Below, piece after piece: positions 34,646 to 44,638 of a stretch of 64,000 nucleotides of DNA. The translations under genes and the position numbers were made by a program. Every line of letters begins with the position of its first letter. Position 1 is the stretch's first letter. Under the pieces are notes generated by a model. It saw only the letters and a program-made list of their open reading frames with translations. It was not told the DNA's origin and made no database searches. Origin of the DNA: an uncultured Anaerovibrio sp. (GTDB taxonomy: Bacteria; Bacillota; Negativicutes; Selenomonadales; Selenomonadaceae); NCBI GenBank assembly GCA_934203205.1, contig CAKPYV010000007.1, positions 4,287 to 68,286 of the forward strand, in the 5' to 3' direction.

Positions 34646-35539
34646 ATGTTTAGTGTAAAGAAATTTGTTAGTGTGGCGACAGCTGTATGTGTAATGGCTG
34701 TATCCAGCGTGACTCTGGCGGCTACCGATATCAGCAGCGGCAAGATTGTGGTTGAGGGTATTGGCGGAGCTGGTCAGACCATGTCCAATGGTTATCGTGC
34801 AGCGACTGTTGACGCTTATAGGCTTATTGCCGAAGAGGTAAATGGTGTACAGATTGATGCTGATACAACGGTAGAGAATTCTATTTCTACCAGCGATATA
34901 ATAAAAACCAAGGTTAAAGGAGTCGTTAAGGGAGCAAAAGTTGTTTCACGCAGTGTTGATGGAAATGGTTATTATCATGTAGTGATGGAACTGCCAGTTT
35001 ATGGTGGCTCCAACTCTTTAGCTGCTGCTGTACTGCCTCAGGTGCCTCAGCAGGGCTTTTTGCCGCCATCTGATATTATACCTGTAGATAAGATTGCTGG
35101 TGTGGCCTTAAAGCCTGAGAGTACAGAAGCAAATGCAGCTGCCCCAACAGTTCCGGCTACTCAGGTGCCTGCTGTTAATCAGGCCACTGTAGGCAATTTA
35201 TATGGTGCTACTGGCCAGTATACTGGTTTGATTGTTGATTGCAGCGGTATGGGCTTGCAGACTGCCATGGCTCCGGCTATTGTTACCGAAGGAAGAAAAA
35301 TTGTTTACGGTTTGGAAAAATTTAGTCGTGAACAAGTACTCAATCGAGGTTATGTAGGCTACTCTAAGAGTGCGACTGAAGGAGTGGGGCGTGCAGGCAG
35401 CAATCCTATGGTGATCAAGGCTGAAGGTATTGAGAGGTTTTGCAATCCTGTTATATCCAAGGAAGATGCTGCAAAGATATTGGCAGAGAACCAGATGAAT
35501 GGTTTTCTTTCTGCTGGTAATGTAGTATTTGTCAAATAA
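34646..35539 (+). CDS. Exported LPP20/FlgT-N-like protein
   Basis: A 297-residue protein with signal peptide (about 1-25, TLA-AT). KIVVEGIGGAGQTMSNGYRA followed by ATVDAYRLIAEEVNGVQID is the LPP20/FlgT-N signature. A Pro/Ala-rich linker (about 150-185) leads to a second domain with TGLIVDCSGMGLQTAMAPAI and IFCNPVISKEDAAKILAEN-like sequence. AGGAGG lies upstream of the ATG at 34646. An upstream in-frame ATG-less extension is not used. The role in the system is unknown. Confidence 0.65.
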   Translation: MFSVKKFVSVATAVCVMAVSSVTLAATDISSGKIVVEGIGGAGQTMSNGYRAATVDAYRLIAEEVNGVQIDADTTVENSISTSDIIKTKVKGVVKGAKVVSRSVDGNGYYHVVMELPVYGGSNSLAAAVLPQVPQQGFLPPSDIIPVDKIAGVALKPESTEANAAAPTVPATQVPAVNQATVGNLYGATGQYTGLIVDCSGMGLQTAMAPAIVTEGRKIVYGLEKFSREQVLNRGYVGYSKSATEGVGRAGSNPMVIKAEGIERFCNPVISKEDAAKILAENQMNGFLSAGNVVFVK

Positions 35540-35555
35540 ATAGGTGTGATGTAAT

Positions 35556-35990
35556 ATGCCAAAAAAAATAGTATATGCTGTTACTATTGCTATGATAGGA
35601 AGCTTATTCATGGCACTTCCCTGTCAGGCGGCTGATAATGATAATACGCCTATAGAGGTTGCTGCGAAAGCTCCTACTCCTCCATTGCAGGTTATGCTTA
35701 GTGCAGTCGCTGATAATGAGGAAGAGGCTTTACTAATTGCTAAGAAGAAAGCTATTTGTAAAGCTGTACAGTATTTGCAAGAAGAGGATTTGATTCATGG
35801 TTATTCAGCAAAAGTGTTTACCTTGGCTGATGAATATGACAAATTTATTATAGCTTATAATGTTCGTTTGGAAAAAAGTGAATCAGAGGCTGTTGCAATA
35901 GCTGTTCGTGTAGATTTGAATAAGGAATTATTGCAGGAACATATGGCAGTTTATCAGATCATTAATACTAACCATAAAGATAATTCTTAA
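35556..35990 (+). CDS. Small exported FlgT-N/LPP20-like protein
   Basis: A 144-residue protein with signal peptide (about 1-25, CQA-AD). The mature part has the pattern VMLSAVADNEEEALLIAKKK followed by an AICKAVQYL helix and a KVFTLADEYDKFIIAYNVRL strand pair, resembling the small LPP20/FlgT N-terminal fold of the two larger proteins. It is the last gene of the run, 16 bases after the previous gene. The assignment is by pattern only. Confidence 0.55.
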   Translation: MPKKIVYAVTIAMIGSLFMALPCQAADNDNTPIEVAAKAPTPPLQVMLSAVADNEEEALLIAKKKAICKAVQYLQEEDLIHGYSAKVFTLADEYDKFIIAYNVRLEKSESEAVAIAVRVDLNKELLQEHMAVYQIINTNHKDNS

Positions 35991-36010
35991 CATCAAGTAC
36001 AGATTATACA

Positions 36011-36034
36011 CCCCTCGTCTATAGAGATGAGGGG
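36011..36034 (+). terminator. Hairpin after the secreted-protein operon
   Basis: CCCCTCGTCT pairs with AGATGAGGGG (36011-36034, one G-T, 4-base loop). The T-run is weak. Confidence 0.55.
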
Positions 36035-36060
36035 CATCCTATAGCAAATTTATGAAATAC

Positions 36061-36106
36061 AAAGGCTCTTGGTTATGGACTTTATTATCCACTTCCAAGA
36101 GCCTTT
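36061..36106. terminator. Bidirectional terminator between the operon and its regulator
   Basis: AAAGGCTCTTGG at 36061-36072 and CCAAGAGCCTTT at 36095-36106 are perfect inverted copies lying between the two convergent transcripts. Confidence 0.7.
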
Positions 36107-36119
36107 GTTGTGTTGTCAT

Positions 36120-37574
36120 TTAGAGGTATTTTGCTTCGATATTTTTTAATATGGTGATGGTTTCCTCTTTGGAGTAGACCAATCTACTGGTCTGTATATA
36201 AACCAAAAATTCATAGAAAGCATGCATCAGGCTAGGTTCATTGATAATTAGAGAAAATGCATTGTCTGCATCATGATTTAGATAGATTATTATTTGGTTA
36301 GGAGAAAGGGCATCTACGCTTAGTGACATAGGCATATCAAATCTAGTGGTGTCAATAATACGAGGAATTAGACTGCCTGCCTCTATGGCTTGCATCATAT
36401 TGTGTAATACCTCTTTGCGGCTGTTCATATCCAGCGGCTGGTAAAATTGGCTTGGTACTTCGGTTATGCGGCCGGTTTCCATAAAAAGCTCCAATCCTTC
36501 CTGAGTAAAGGCTGTATGGATTTTAGCATCAGGATGATGAATATTAGCAATATGGGCTGCCATATGCTGAATCATTTCAGGTGTACAGATTTCGGTATTA
36601 ACATATTTGACTATAATATCTAGGTTGATGAATGGCATCAAACAAGGCTGGTATAGCAAGGTATATGCCTCAGGTGGTTCCTTGGCTTCTGTTACAAGTA
36701 AGCAATTCATATACGTTTCAAATGATGATTTGATGGAATAGCATATAGGATTAGTACAGGATAGTTTTTTGTTGAAATGCTGCCGCATAAAACGTATAAC
36801 ATTTTTGTCGTTATATAGCATGGCCTGATTGGTATCATCTGAAAAGCAAAGGGCATAATTACTTGTCAATAGCATATATGGCAGCAAAGACCATTCATTA
36901 AAAAGAGTATTTACATGGTCATAGTAGCATAGTGCCTCAAAGGAAGGATTTGCCAATAGGGTGGGTACCAGTTTTTCCAAGCAATACAGATTATAACAGT
37001 CATTGTTTTCATTGGATCGGTCGAAACAAATTATGTTTTGGATTTTTGCTGTGGGAGCAATAGTGGTCATAGCTGCTAAGGTATCATATAGATATGTATA
37101 ATCAGGCTGGCTTATTAGGCAAACATGGCCATCAGGCTTTTGCAATTCCTGATCTAGTAACAGTCGTATGATTTGGTTTATTTGCGAACGCTGTGAGATT
37201 AATTTAGGTGAGGATTCAATTTGAATATCAAAATCGTTTAGAGAACAAAAGTTTCGGGGGGGGGTAACTCCCAAATTAGACAAAGATGGTCGAGCACAAT
37301 TGATAAGCAGCTGTTTTACTAGCTGCAACTGACGATAGGCGGATTCACCACGTTTACTCATTTCATATGCCTCTAGTAAATCATTCGTGTCTGAAGGTGA
37401 TAATAAAAGTGATTTGGCAATAAGGGCAACAGTTTCTTTTTTTGAGGGAATTCTAGTACCTGTAGTCATGCGATGAATTAAGGTTCTATTTACTCCAGAA
37501 GATTGTGCAACCATGTATATGGTTTGACCGCTTTTTTCAATGTAAGATTTTAATTTTTCTGCAAAAATAGCCAT
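36120..37574 (-). CDS. Large HTH (XRE-type) regulator with unknown C-terminal region
   Basis: A 484-residue cytoplasmic protein. The N-terminus (about 1-60) is an XRE-like helix-turn-helix: FAEKLKSYIEKSGQTIYMVA, SGVNRTLIHRMTTGTRIPSK, then KETVALIAKSLLLSPSD. The remaining 400 residues have no recognisable domain, no membrane helix and no HATPase or receiver motif; they are rich in helices with Cys and Tyr. It is convergent with the secreted-protein operon. Its promoter region carries the same TTGTCACA operator as that operon, so it is the likely specific regulator and may control itself. Confidence 0.75.
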   Translation of the reverse strand: MAIFAEKLKSYIEKSGQTIYMVAQSSGVNRTLIHRMTTGTRIPSKKETVALIAKSLLLSPSDTNDLLEAYEMSKRGESAYRQLQLVKQLLINCARPSLSNLGVTPPRNFCSLNDFDIQIESSPKLISQRSQINQIIRLLLDQELQKPDGHVCLISQPDYTYLYDTLAAMTTIAPTAKIQNIICFDRSNENNDCYNLYCLEKLVPTLLANPSFEALCYYDHVNTLFNEWSLLPYMLLTSNYALCFSDDTNQAMLYNDKNVIRFMRQHFNKKLSCTNPICYSIKSSFETYMNCLLVTEAKEPPEAYTLLYQPCLMPFINLDIIVKYVNTEICTPEMIQHMAAHIANIHHPDAKIHTAFTQEGLELFMETGRITEVPSQFYQPLDMNSRKEVLHNMMQAIEAGSLIPRIIDTTRFDMPMSLSVDALSPNQIIIYLNHDADNAFSLIINEPSLMHAFYEFLVYIQTSRLVYSKEETITILKNIEAKYL

Positions 37575-37612
37575 TTAGACTCACTCCAAAATGTAAAATA
37601 AAGTATATATTC

Positions 37613-37641
37613 ATTGTATAAGTAGGTTAACAAAATATCAA
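37613..37641 (-). promoter_or_regulatory. Promoter of the HTH regulator (minus strand)
   Basis: Read on the minus strand, TTGATA (37641-37636) and TACAAT (37618-37613) are 17 bases apart, upstream of the regulator start at 37574. Operator B lies just upstream of this -35. Confidence 0.6.
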
Positions 37642-37660
37642 ATTTCTGCTGGTAAAAAGT

Positions 37661-37690
37661 TTGTCACATAGTTTGTCACACATTGTGGAT
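37661..37690 (+). promoter_or_regulatory. Compound operator B (TTGTCACA direct repeats)
   Basis: TTGTCACA occurs at 37661-37668 and 37673-37680 and a third TTGTGGAT at 37683-37690, with the same 12- and 10-base offsets as operator A (28164-28193). It lies between the divergent regulator and groES promoters, so it could act on either. Confidence 0.75.
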
Positions 37691-37754
37691 AACATATATC
37701 TTAAAAAGTTGGTTAAGAAACCTTGGAAAAATAGGAGAAATTTTTATTGACTTA

Positions 37755-38150
<396 letters not shown>

Positions 38151-38177
38151 GAACAGATTGTGTAGACAATCTTATGA

Positions 38178-39827
<1,650 letters not shown>

Positions 39828-39860
39828 TTGCCAGCAAATGACAATTAAATAAAATATTTA

Positions 39861-39935
39861 GGGACTGTCTCGTTAGATTGCTGTATCATTAGGCTTCAAG
39901 CCAGAATATTATGGATAATGGGACAGTCCCTTTCT
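39861..39935 (+). terminator. Terminator after groEL
   Basis: GGGACTGTC at 39861-39869 pairs with GACAGTCCC at 39922-39930, then TTTCTT. The loop is about 52 bases. Confidence 0.65.
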
Positions 39936-40039
39936 TATTCTCTATAGTTTACAGGTTTACACAATTTTGTTGAATTTATTGTATTAAATATATATGAGAT
40001 TTTTAAATTATCAGAAAATTACTTCTTTCCTTTACTCCA

Positions 40040-40068
40040 TTGACATATAAAAAGCATAGTGCTAATAT
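40040..40068 (+). promoter_or_regulatory. Promoter of cstA
   Basis: Consensus TTGACA at 40040-40045 and TAATAT at 40063-40068 with a 17-base spacer. Transcription would start near 40075, giving a leader of about 145 bases. Confidence 0.75.
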
Positions 40069-40095
40069 ACAGTTCAAATATATTATATAACTCAG

Positions 40096-40109
40096 TCGCA
40101 ACGTTGCGA
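40096..40109. promoter_or_regulatory. 14-bp palindrome downstream of the cstA promoter
   Basis: TCGCAACGTTGCGA is a perfect palindrome without a loop, about 20 bases after the predicted start. This suits a roadblock-type operator better than an RNA hairpin. The regulator is unknown. Confidence 0.55.
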
Positions 40110-40148
40110 ATTGTGAGAAATCTAAATTATGGTTATATACCGATTTTC

Positions 40149-40187
40149 ATTCCCGCTGACAGTATCGTTGTTGGCGGGAATTATTTT
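40149..40187 (+). terminator. Attenuator-like hairpin in the cstA leader
   Basis: ATTCCCGC at 40149-40156 pairs with GCGGGAAT at 40174-40181, followed by TATTTTTA. It is 35 bases upstream of cstA and downstream of its promoter, so it would have to be bypassed for expression. Confidence 0.65.
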
Positions 40188-40221
40188 TATGTATGTATTA
40201 TAAAGGAAAGAAGGATTTGTG

Positions 40222-41913
40222 ATGAATGGTTTAACTCTTATTGGCATAGCCATCGTCGTCTTTGCTGCAGCCTATTTAGGTTACGGCCGCTGGTTGGTAA
40301 AGACCTGGGGAATCGATCCACAGGCCAAGACTCCAGCCGTAGAATTTGAGGATGGTCAGGACTATTCCCCTGCCTCCAGATTTACAGTATTTTCCCATCA
40401 GTTTTCTTCCATAACTGGTGCAGGCCCTGTTACCGGCCCTATTATTGCTGCCATGTTTGGCTGGGCGCCAGCTTTGCTGTGGCTCCTCTTTGGCGGTGTA
40501 TTCTTCGGTGCTGTACAGGATTTTACCGCTCTTTATGCTTCTGTAAAGAACAAGGGCAAGTCCATGGGTATGCTGATTGAACAGTATGTAGGCAAGACTG
40601 GTAGAAGACTTTTCCTGTTGTTCTGCTGGCTTTTCACATTGCTGGTTATTGCAGCCTTCTCTGATATTATTGCCAATACCTTTAACGGTATGACCAAGAC
40701 TGGTGAGCTGAATGTACCAGGTGCTCAGGCAGCTACCATTTCCCTGCTGTACATTGTAGTGGCTATGGGCTTTGGTCAGTACATTAGAAAGTTCCAGCCA
40801 TCTGGTGCTGTAAAATTCTTTGTGGCATTGGTACTGGTTGCTCTCATGTTTGTAGTGGGTATGAACTTCCCATTGTATCTGGATGTGGCCAGCTGGCGTT
40901 ATGTAGTCTTTGGCTACTGCTTCATTGCTTCTGTTTTGCCAATGTGGCTGTTGATGGAGCCTCGTGATTATCTTAGCTCCTTCCTGCTGCTGGGCATGGT
41001 TGCAGGCGGTGTTATTGGTGTTATCGTAGCTAACCCACAGATTAATATGCCTGCCTTCGTTGGCTTCGAGGTAAATGGCAAGCCATTGTTCCCAATCCTG
41101 TTTATTACCATTGCCTGTGGTGCTGTATCTGGCTTCCACAGCTTAGTTTCTTCCGGTACTTCTTCCAAGGCAATTGCCAACGAAAAGGATATGCTGACCG
41201 TTGGCTATGGTGCCATGCTGGTTGAATCTCTGCTAGGTGTAGTTGCTCTGGTTATTGCCTGTGCAGCTGCTACTGATGGCGTACTGCCAAAGGGAACCCC
41301 ATTCCAGATTTTTGCTGGCTCCATTAGTAATTTCTTCAATATGTTTGGCCTGCCTGCTGGCCTGTCCTCCTGCTTTATTACCATGTGTGTATCTGCCCTT
41401 GGTATGACCACCATTGATTCTGTAGCTCGTATTGGCAGAATGTCCTTCCAAGAGCTTTTTGCTCCAAGTGAGGGCCAGGAGGCAAGCGGTGTTGCTGGTC
41501 TTTGCATGAACACTTATTTCTCCACCATTGTAACCTTGGTACTGGCATATTTCCTGTGCCTGGCAGGTTATATGAATATCTGGCCACTCTTCGGTGCAGC
41601 CAACCAGCTGCTGTCTGCTCTGGTACTTATTTCTCTGGCTGTATTCCTGCGGACCACTGGCCGTCAGGGCTGGATGCTTTATGTGCCTATGACCATGATG
41701 TTCCTGGTTACCATGTCTGCCTTGGTTATGAGTGTGTGTGGCATTGTCAACAAGCCTGCTGACCAGTTTGTCTTTATGGTTGATGGCCTGCAGTTGATTC
41801 TGGCTTTGGCTCTGATGACCTTGGCATTGCTGGTGGTTAAGCACTGTGGCAAGGAATTGATTAGCGGCGAAGCTGATAATTGCGAAAGCCATGGCTGCGA
41901 AAAAACAGCGTAA
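40222..41913 (+). CDS. cstA: Carbon starvation protein CstA (peptide/pyruvate transporter family)
   Basis: A 563-residue polytopic membrane protein with about 14 or more hydrophobic segments. The N-terminal signature YGRWLVKTWGIDP and SASRFTVFSHQFSSITGAGP-type motif (here PASRFTVFSHQFSSITGAGP) with VTGPIIAAMFGWAPALLW are diagnostic of CstA. Relatives import peptides or pyruvate, often under nutrient stress. ATG 40222 has GGAAAGAAGG upstream; GTG 40219 is also possible. Expression appears controlled by a palindrome and a leader hairpin. Confidence 0.93.
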   Translation: MNGLTLIGIAIVVFAAAYLGYGRWLVKTWGIDPQAKTPAVEFEDGQDYSPASRFTVFSHQFSSITGAGPVTGPIIAAMFGWAPALLWLLFGGVFFGAVQDFTALYASVKNKGKSMGMLIEQYVGKTGRRLFLLFCWLFTLLVIAAFSDIIANTFNGMTKTGELNVPGAQAATISLLYIVVAMGFGQYIRKFQPSGAVKFFVALVLVALMFVVGMNFPLYLDVASWRYVVFGYCFIASVLPMWLLMEPRDYLSSFLLLGMVAGGVIGVIVANPQINMPAFVGFEVNGKPLFPILFITIACGAVSGFHSLVSSGTSSKAIANEKDMLTVGYGAMLVESLLGVVALVIACAAATDGVLPKGTPFQIFAGSISNFFNMFGLPAGLSSCFITMCVSALGMTTIDSVARIGRMSFQELFAPSEGQEASGVAGLCMNTYFSTIVTLVLAYFLCLAGYMNIWPLFGAANQLLSALVLISLAVFLRTTGRQGWMLYVPMTMMFLVTMSALVMSVCGIVNKPADQFVFMVDGLQLILALALMTLALLVVKHCGKELISGEADNCESHGCEKTA

Positions 41914-41933
41914 TATAATATAGTAGGAAAAAG

Positions 41934-41970
41934 TTTCCACAGTTGGTTTTCTGACTGTGGAAATTTTTTT
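41934..41970 (+). terminator. Terminator after cstA
   Basis: TTTCCACAGT at 41934-41943 pairs with ACTGTGGAAA at 41954-41963, followed by seven T. Confidence 0.9.
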
Positions 41971-42002
41971 ATTAATTTATCCACAAATTATACACAAAAC
42001 CA

Positions 42003-42031
42003 TTGACAGACGTATATGAAACTGATAAAAT
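42003..42031 (+). promoter_or_regulatory. Promoter of the rpsH-rplQ ribosomal cluster
   Basis: Consensus TTGACA at 42003-42008 and TAAAAT at 42026-42031, 17 bases apart, directly after the cstA terminator and before rpsH. Confidence 0.8.
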
Positions 42032-42087
42032 CTTTTAAGTGAGCCTATGTGGCCACACGAAATTTTGAAAGGAGGATATCGATTTAC

Positions 42088-42486
42088 ATGGTAATGACTG
42101 ATCCTATTGCAGACATGCTTACTCGTCTGCGCAACGCAAATTCCGTATTCCATGAGAAGGTAGAAATCCCTGGTTCCAAGATTAAGAAGGCTATTGCTGA
42201 GGTACTCAAGGAAGAGGGTTTCATCAAGGATTACACCTTCACTGAGGATGGCAAGCAGGGGGTAATCACTATTTCCCTGAAGTATGGTCCAGCCCGTGAA
42301 AAGGTAATTACCGGTATTAAGCGTATTTCCAAGCCTGGTCTGCGTCAGTACGCAAAGGCAGCTGAGCTCCCTCGTGTTCTCGGTGGTTTGGGTATCGCCA
42401 TTATTTCCACTTCCAAGGGAATTATGAGCGATAAGGATGCTCGCAAGGCTGGTCTCGGCGGCGAGGTTGTAGCTTACGTTTGGTAA
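42088..42486 (+). CDS. rpsH: 30S ribosomal protein S8
   Basis: A 132-residue primary 16S rRNA-binding protein and translational regulator of the spc operon in other bacteria. It starts [18 protein letters not shown] and ends with the [20 protein letters not shown] region. AAAGGAGG precedes the ATG at 42088; the upstream ORF extension lies over the promoter leader. It is the first gene of this cluster: rplE and rpsN, which usually precede it, are absent. Confidence 0.97.
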   Translation: MVMTDPIADMLTRLRNANSVFHEKVEIPGSKIKKAIAEVLKEEGFIKDYTFTEDGKQGVITISLKYGPAREKVITGIKRISKPGLRQYAKAAELPRVLGGLGIAIISTSKGIMSDKDARKAGLGGEVVAYVW

Positions 42487-42512
42487 TTATTTAATAGTTA
42501 GGAGGTGTACTA

Positions 42513-43064
42513 ATGTCAAGAATTGGTAGAGCACCTATCACTATCCCAGCCGGCGTAACTGTTAAGGTTGAGGATGGCAACAAGGTGACTGTAAAGGGTC
42601 CTAAGGGTGAATTGGTACGCGAGATTCATCAGGACATGAAGATTAACATTGAGGAGAACACTCTGACTGTAGAGCGTCCTTCTGATAATAAGGATCACAG
42701 AGCACTGCACGGTTTGAGCCGTACCCTGCTGCACAATATGATTATTGGTGTAAGCGAGGGCTTTGCAAAGACTCTCGAGATCAATGGTGTTGGTTACAGA
42801 GCAGCTGTAAAGGGCAAGAACCTGGAGCTGTCCCTGGGCTTCTCTCACCCTGTAGTTGTTGAGCCACCTGAGGGCATCAAGTTTGAGTGCCCAGCTGCAA
42901 CTAAGATTGTAGTAAGTGGTATCAGCAAGGAAGCTGTTGGCGCAATCTCCGCAAAGATTCGCGACTACAGAAAGCCAGAGCCATATAAGGGCAAGGGTAT
43001 CAAGTACGAAGGTGAGTTTGTTCGTCGCAAGGTTGGTAAAGCTGGCGCGAAGGGCAAGAAATAA
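42513..43064 (+). CDS. rplF: 50S ribosomal protein L6
   Basis: A 183-residue protein with two L6 folds, starting [17 protein letters not shown] and ending in the conserved region [20 protein letters not shown]. It binds 23S rRNA near the factor-binding centre. AGGAGGTG is upstream. Confidence 0.97.
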   Translation: MSRIGRAPITIPAGVTVKVEDGNKVTVKGPKGELVREIHQDMKINIEENTLTVERPSDNKDHRALHGLSRTLLHNMIIGVSEGFAKTLEINGVGYRAAVKGKNLELSLGFSHPVVVEPPEGIKFECPAATKIVVSGISKEAVGAISAKIRDYRKPEPYKGKGIKYEGEFVRRKVGKAGAKGKK

Positions 43065-43087
43065 TTAGCAGAAAGGAGTAACCGACA

Positions 43088-43447
43088 GTGTTTGTTAAGG
43101 AAGATAAGAATAAAGCTCGTCAGAAGCGTCACCTGCGTGTACGCAATCACATTTCCGGCACTGCTGAGAGACCACGTCTTAACGTATTCCGTAGCTTGAG
43201 CAACATCTATGCACAGGTTATTGATGATGTTAACGGTGTTACTCTCGTATCTGCCAGCACAAAGGATAAGGATTTCCAGAACTATGGCGGCAATGTTGAG
43301 GCAGCTAAGGCAATCGGCGAGGCCGTTGCAAAGCGCGCTATCGAAAAGGGCATTACCGAGGTAGTATTCGACCGTGGTGGTTATGTATATCATGGCCGTG
43401 TTGCAGCACTTGCTGAAGCAGCTCGTGAAGCAGGCTTGAAATTCTAA
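43088..43447 (+). CDS. rplR: 50S ribosomal protein L18
   Basis: A 119-residue 5S rRNA-binding protein with [18 protein letters not shown] and the C-terminal [20 protein letters not shown]. It starts at GTG 43088 behind AGAAAGGAG at 43069-43077, between rplF and rpsE as usual. Confidence 0.96.
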   Translation: MFVKEDKNKARQKRHLRVRNHISGTAERPRLNVFRSLSNIYAQVIDDVNGVTLVSASTKDKDFQNYGGNVEAAKAIGEAVAKRAIEKGITEVVFDRGGYVYHGRVAALAEAAREAGLKF

Positions 43448-43469
43448 AATTTGTAAAGGAGGTACATAA

Positions 43470-43970
43470 ATGGCTAGAATTGACAACGAGACTCCTGAGT
43501 TCCAGGAAAGAGTTGTATTTATTAACCGCGTTGCCAAGGTAGTAAAGGGCGGCCGTCGCTTCTCCTTCAGCGCATTGGTAGTTGTTGGTAATGAGAAGGG
43601 TCAGGTTGGTGCAGGCTTGGGTAAGGCTGCAGAGGTACCTGAGGCAATTCGTAAGGGCGTTGAAGATGCCAAGAAGAATTTGATTAGTGTTTCCCTGAAG
43701 GATACCACCATTCCTCATGAGATGATTGGTGTATTCGGTGCAGGCCGTGTGCTGATGAAGCCAGCTGCCAAAGGTACTGGTGTTATCGCTGGTGGCCCAG
43801 CTCGTGCCGTTCTCGAGTTGGCTGGTATTAAGGACATCCTGACTAAGTCTCTGGGTTCCTCTAATCCAAACAACATGGTACGTGCTACCCTGAAGGGCTT
43901 GGAGCAGTTGAAGCAGGCTGAGAAGGTTGCTGAGCTCCGTGGCAAGACTGTACAGGAACTTTTGGGTTAA
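43470..43970 (+). CDS. rpsE: 30S ribosomal protein S5
   Basis: A 166-residue protein with the double-stranded RNA-binding N-terminal domain ([20 protein letters not shown]) and the C-terminal S5 fold ([20 protein letters not shown]). It contributes to decoding fidelity at the mRNA entry site. AGGAGG precedes the ATG. Confidence 0.97.
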   Translation: MARIDNETPEFQERVVFINRVAKVVKGGRRFSFSALVVVGNEKGQVGAGLGKAAEVPEAIRKGVEDAKKNLISVSLKDTTIPHEMIGVFGAGRVLMKPAAKGTGVIAGGPARAVLELAGIKDILTKSLGSSNPNNMVRATLKGLEQLKQAEKVAELRGKTVQELLG

Positions 43971-43983
43971 GGAGGATTTGAAA

Positions 43984-44166
43984 ATGGCAAAGTTGAAGAT
44001 TACTCTGACCAGAAGCCTGATTGGCAGATCCGCTACACAGCGTGCTACTATTAAAGCATTGGGTCTTAAGAAGTTAAATTCCTCAGTTGAGCTTCCAGAT
44101 AATGAGTCCATCCGTGGCCAGCTCCACAAGGTTGAGCATCTCATTACTGTGGAAGAGCAGGCTTGA
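43984..44166 (+). CDS. rpmD: 50S ribosomal protein L30
   Basis: A 60-residue protein, [20 protein letters not shown], of normal L30 length. The ATG at 43984 follows AAGGAGG at 43970-43976. It sits between rpsE and rplO, the conserved order. Confidence 0.96.
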   Translation: MAKLKITLTRSLIGRSATQRATIKALGLKKLNSSVELPDNESIRGQLHKVEHLITVEEQA

Positions 44167-44189
44167 GTTCAGGGAGGTGCAATAGACAG

Positions 44190-44633
44190 ATGAAATTGAA
44201 TGAATTATCTCCAGCTCCTGGCGCCCGCAAGGTACGTTTCCGTGTAGGTCGTGGTCTGGGTTCCGGTAATGGCAAGACCTCCGGTAAGGGTCAGAAAGGT
44301 CAGAAGTCTCGTTCCGGCGGCGGCGTTCGCACTGGTTTCGAGGGTGGCCAGATGCCTATCTATCGTAGATTACCAAAGCGTGGTTTCAAGAACATCTTTG
44401 CTAACGTATATGCAGAGGTTAACGTTGAGACTCTGAATCGTTTTGAGGATGGCACCACTGTTGATGCAGTAGCATTGGTAGAGGCTGGCGTTCTGAAGAA
44501 CATCCAGGATGGTGTTCGCATTCTGGGCAATGGTGAGCTCACCAAGAAGCTGACTGTTGTAGCAAACGGCTTTACCAAGTCTGCAGAGGAAAAGATTACT
44601 GCAGCAGGCGGTAAGGTTGAAAAGTTGGGGTGA
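44190..44633 (+). CDS. rplO: 50S ribosomal protein L15
   Basis: A 147-residue protein starting [14 protein letters not shown] with the Gly/Arg/Lys-rich extension ([20 protein letters not shown]) that reaches into 23S rRNA. The chosen ATG at 44190 is preceded by GGGAGGTG. An upstream in-frame ATG at 44163 overlaps rpmD and lacks a site. Confidence 0.96.
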   Translation: MKLNELSPAPGARKVRFRVGRGLGSGNGKTSGKGQKGQKSRSGGGVRTGFEGGQMPIYRRLPKRGFKNIFANVYAEVNVETLNRFEDGTTVDAVALVEAGVLKNIQDGVRILGNGELTKKLTVVANGFTKSAEEKITAAGGKVEKLG

Positions 44634-44638
44634 TCTGA

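Noticed and set aside
28296..35990. A classical curli (csg) operon
   Set aside because: No CsgA/CsgB amyloid repeats, CsgE, CsgF or CsgD are present, and the CsgG-like proteins lack a lipobox.
30248..35990. A flagellar H-ring locus, because of FlgT-like proteins
   Set aside because: No flagellar gene lies in the window, and the LPP20/FlgT-N fold is found outside flagella.
40075..40221. A T-box or known riboswitch before cstA
   Set aside because: No T-box core sequence or recognisable riboswitch consensus; only a palindrome and one hairpin.
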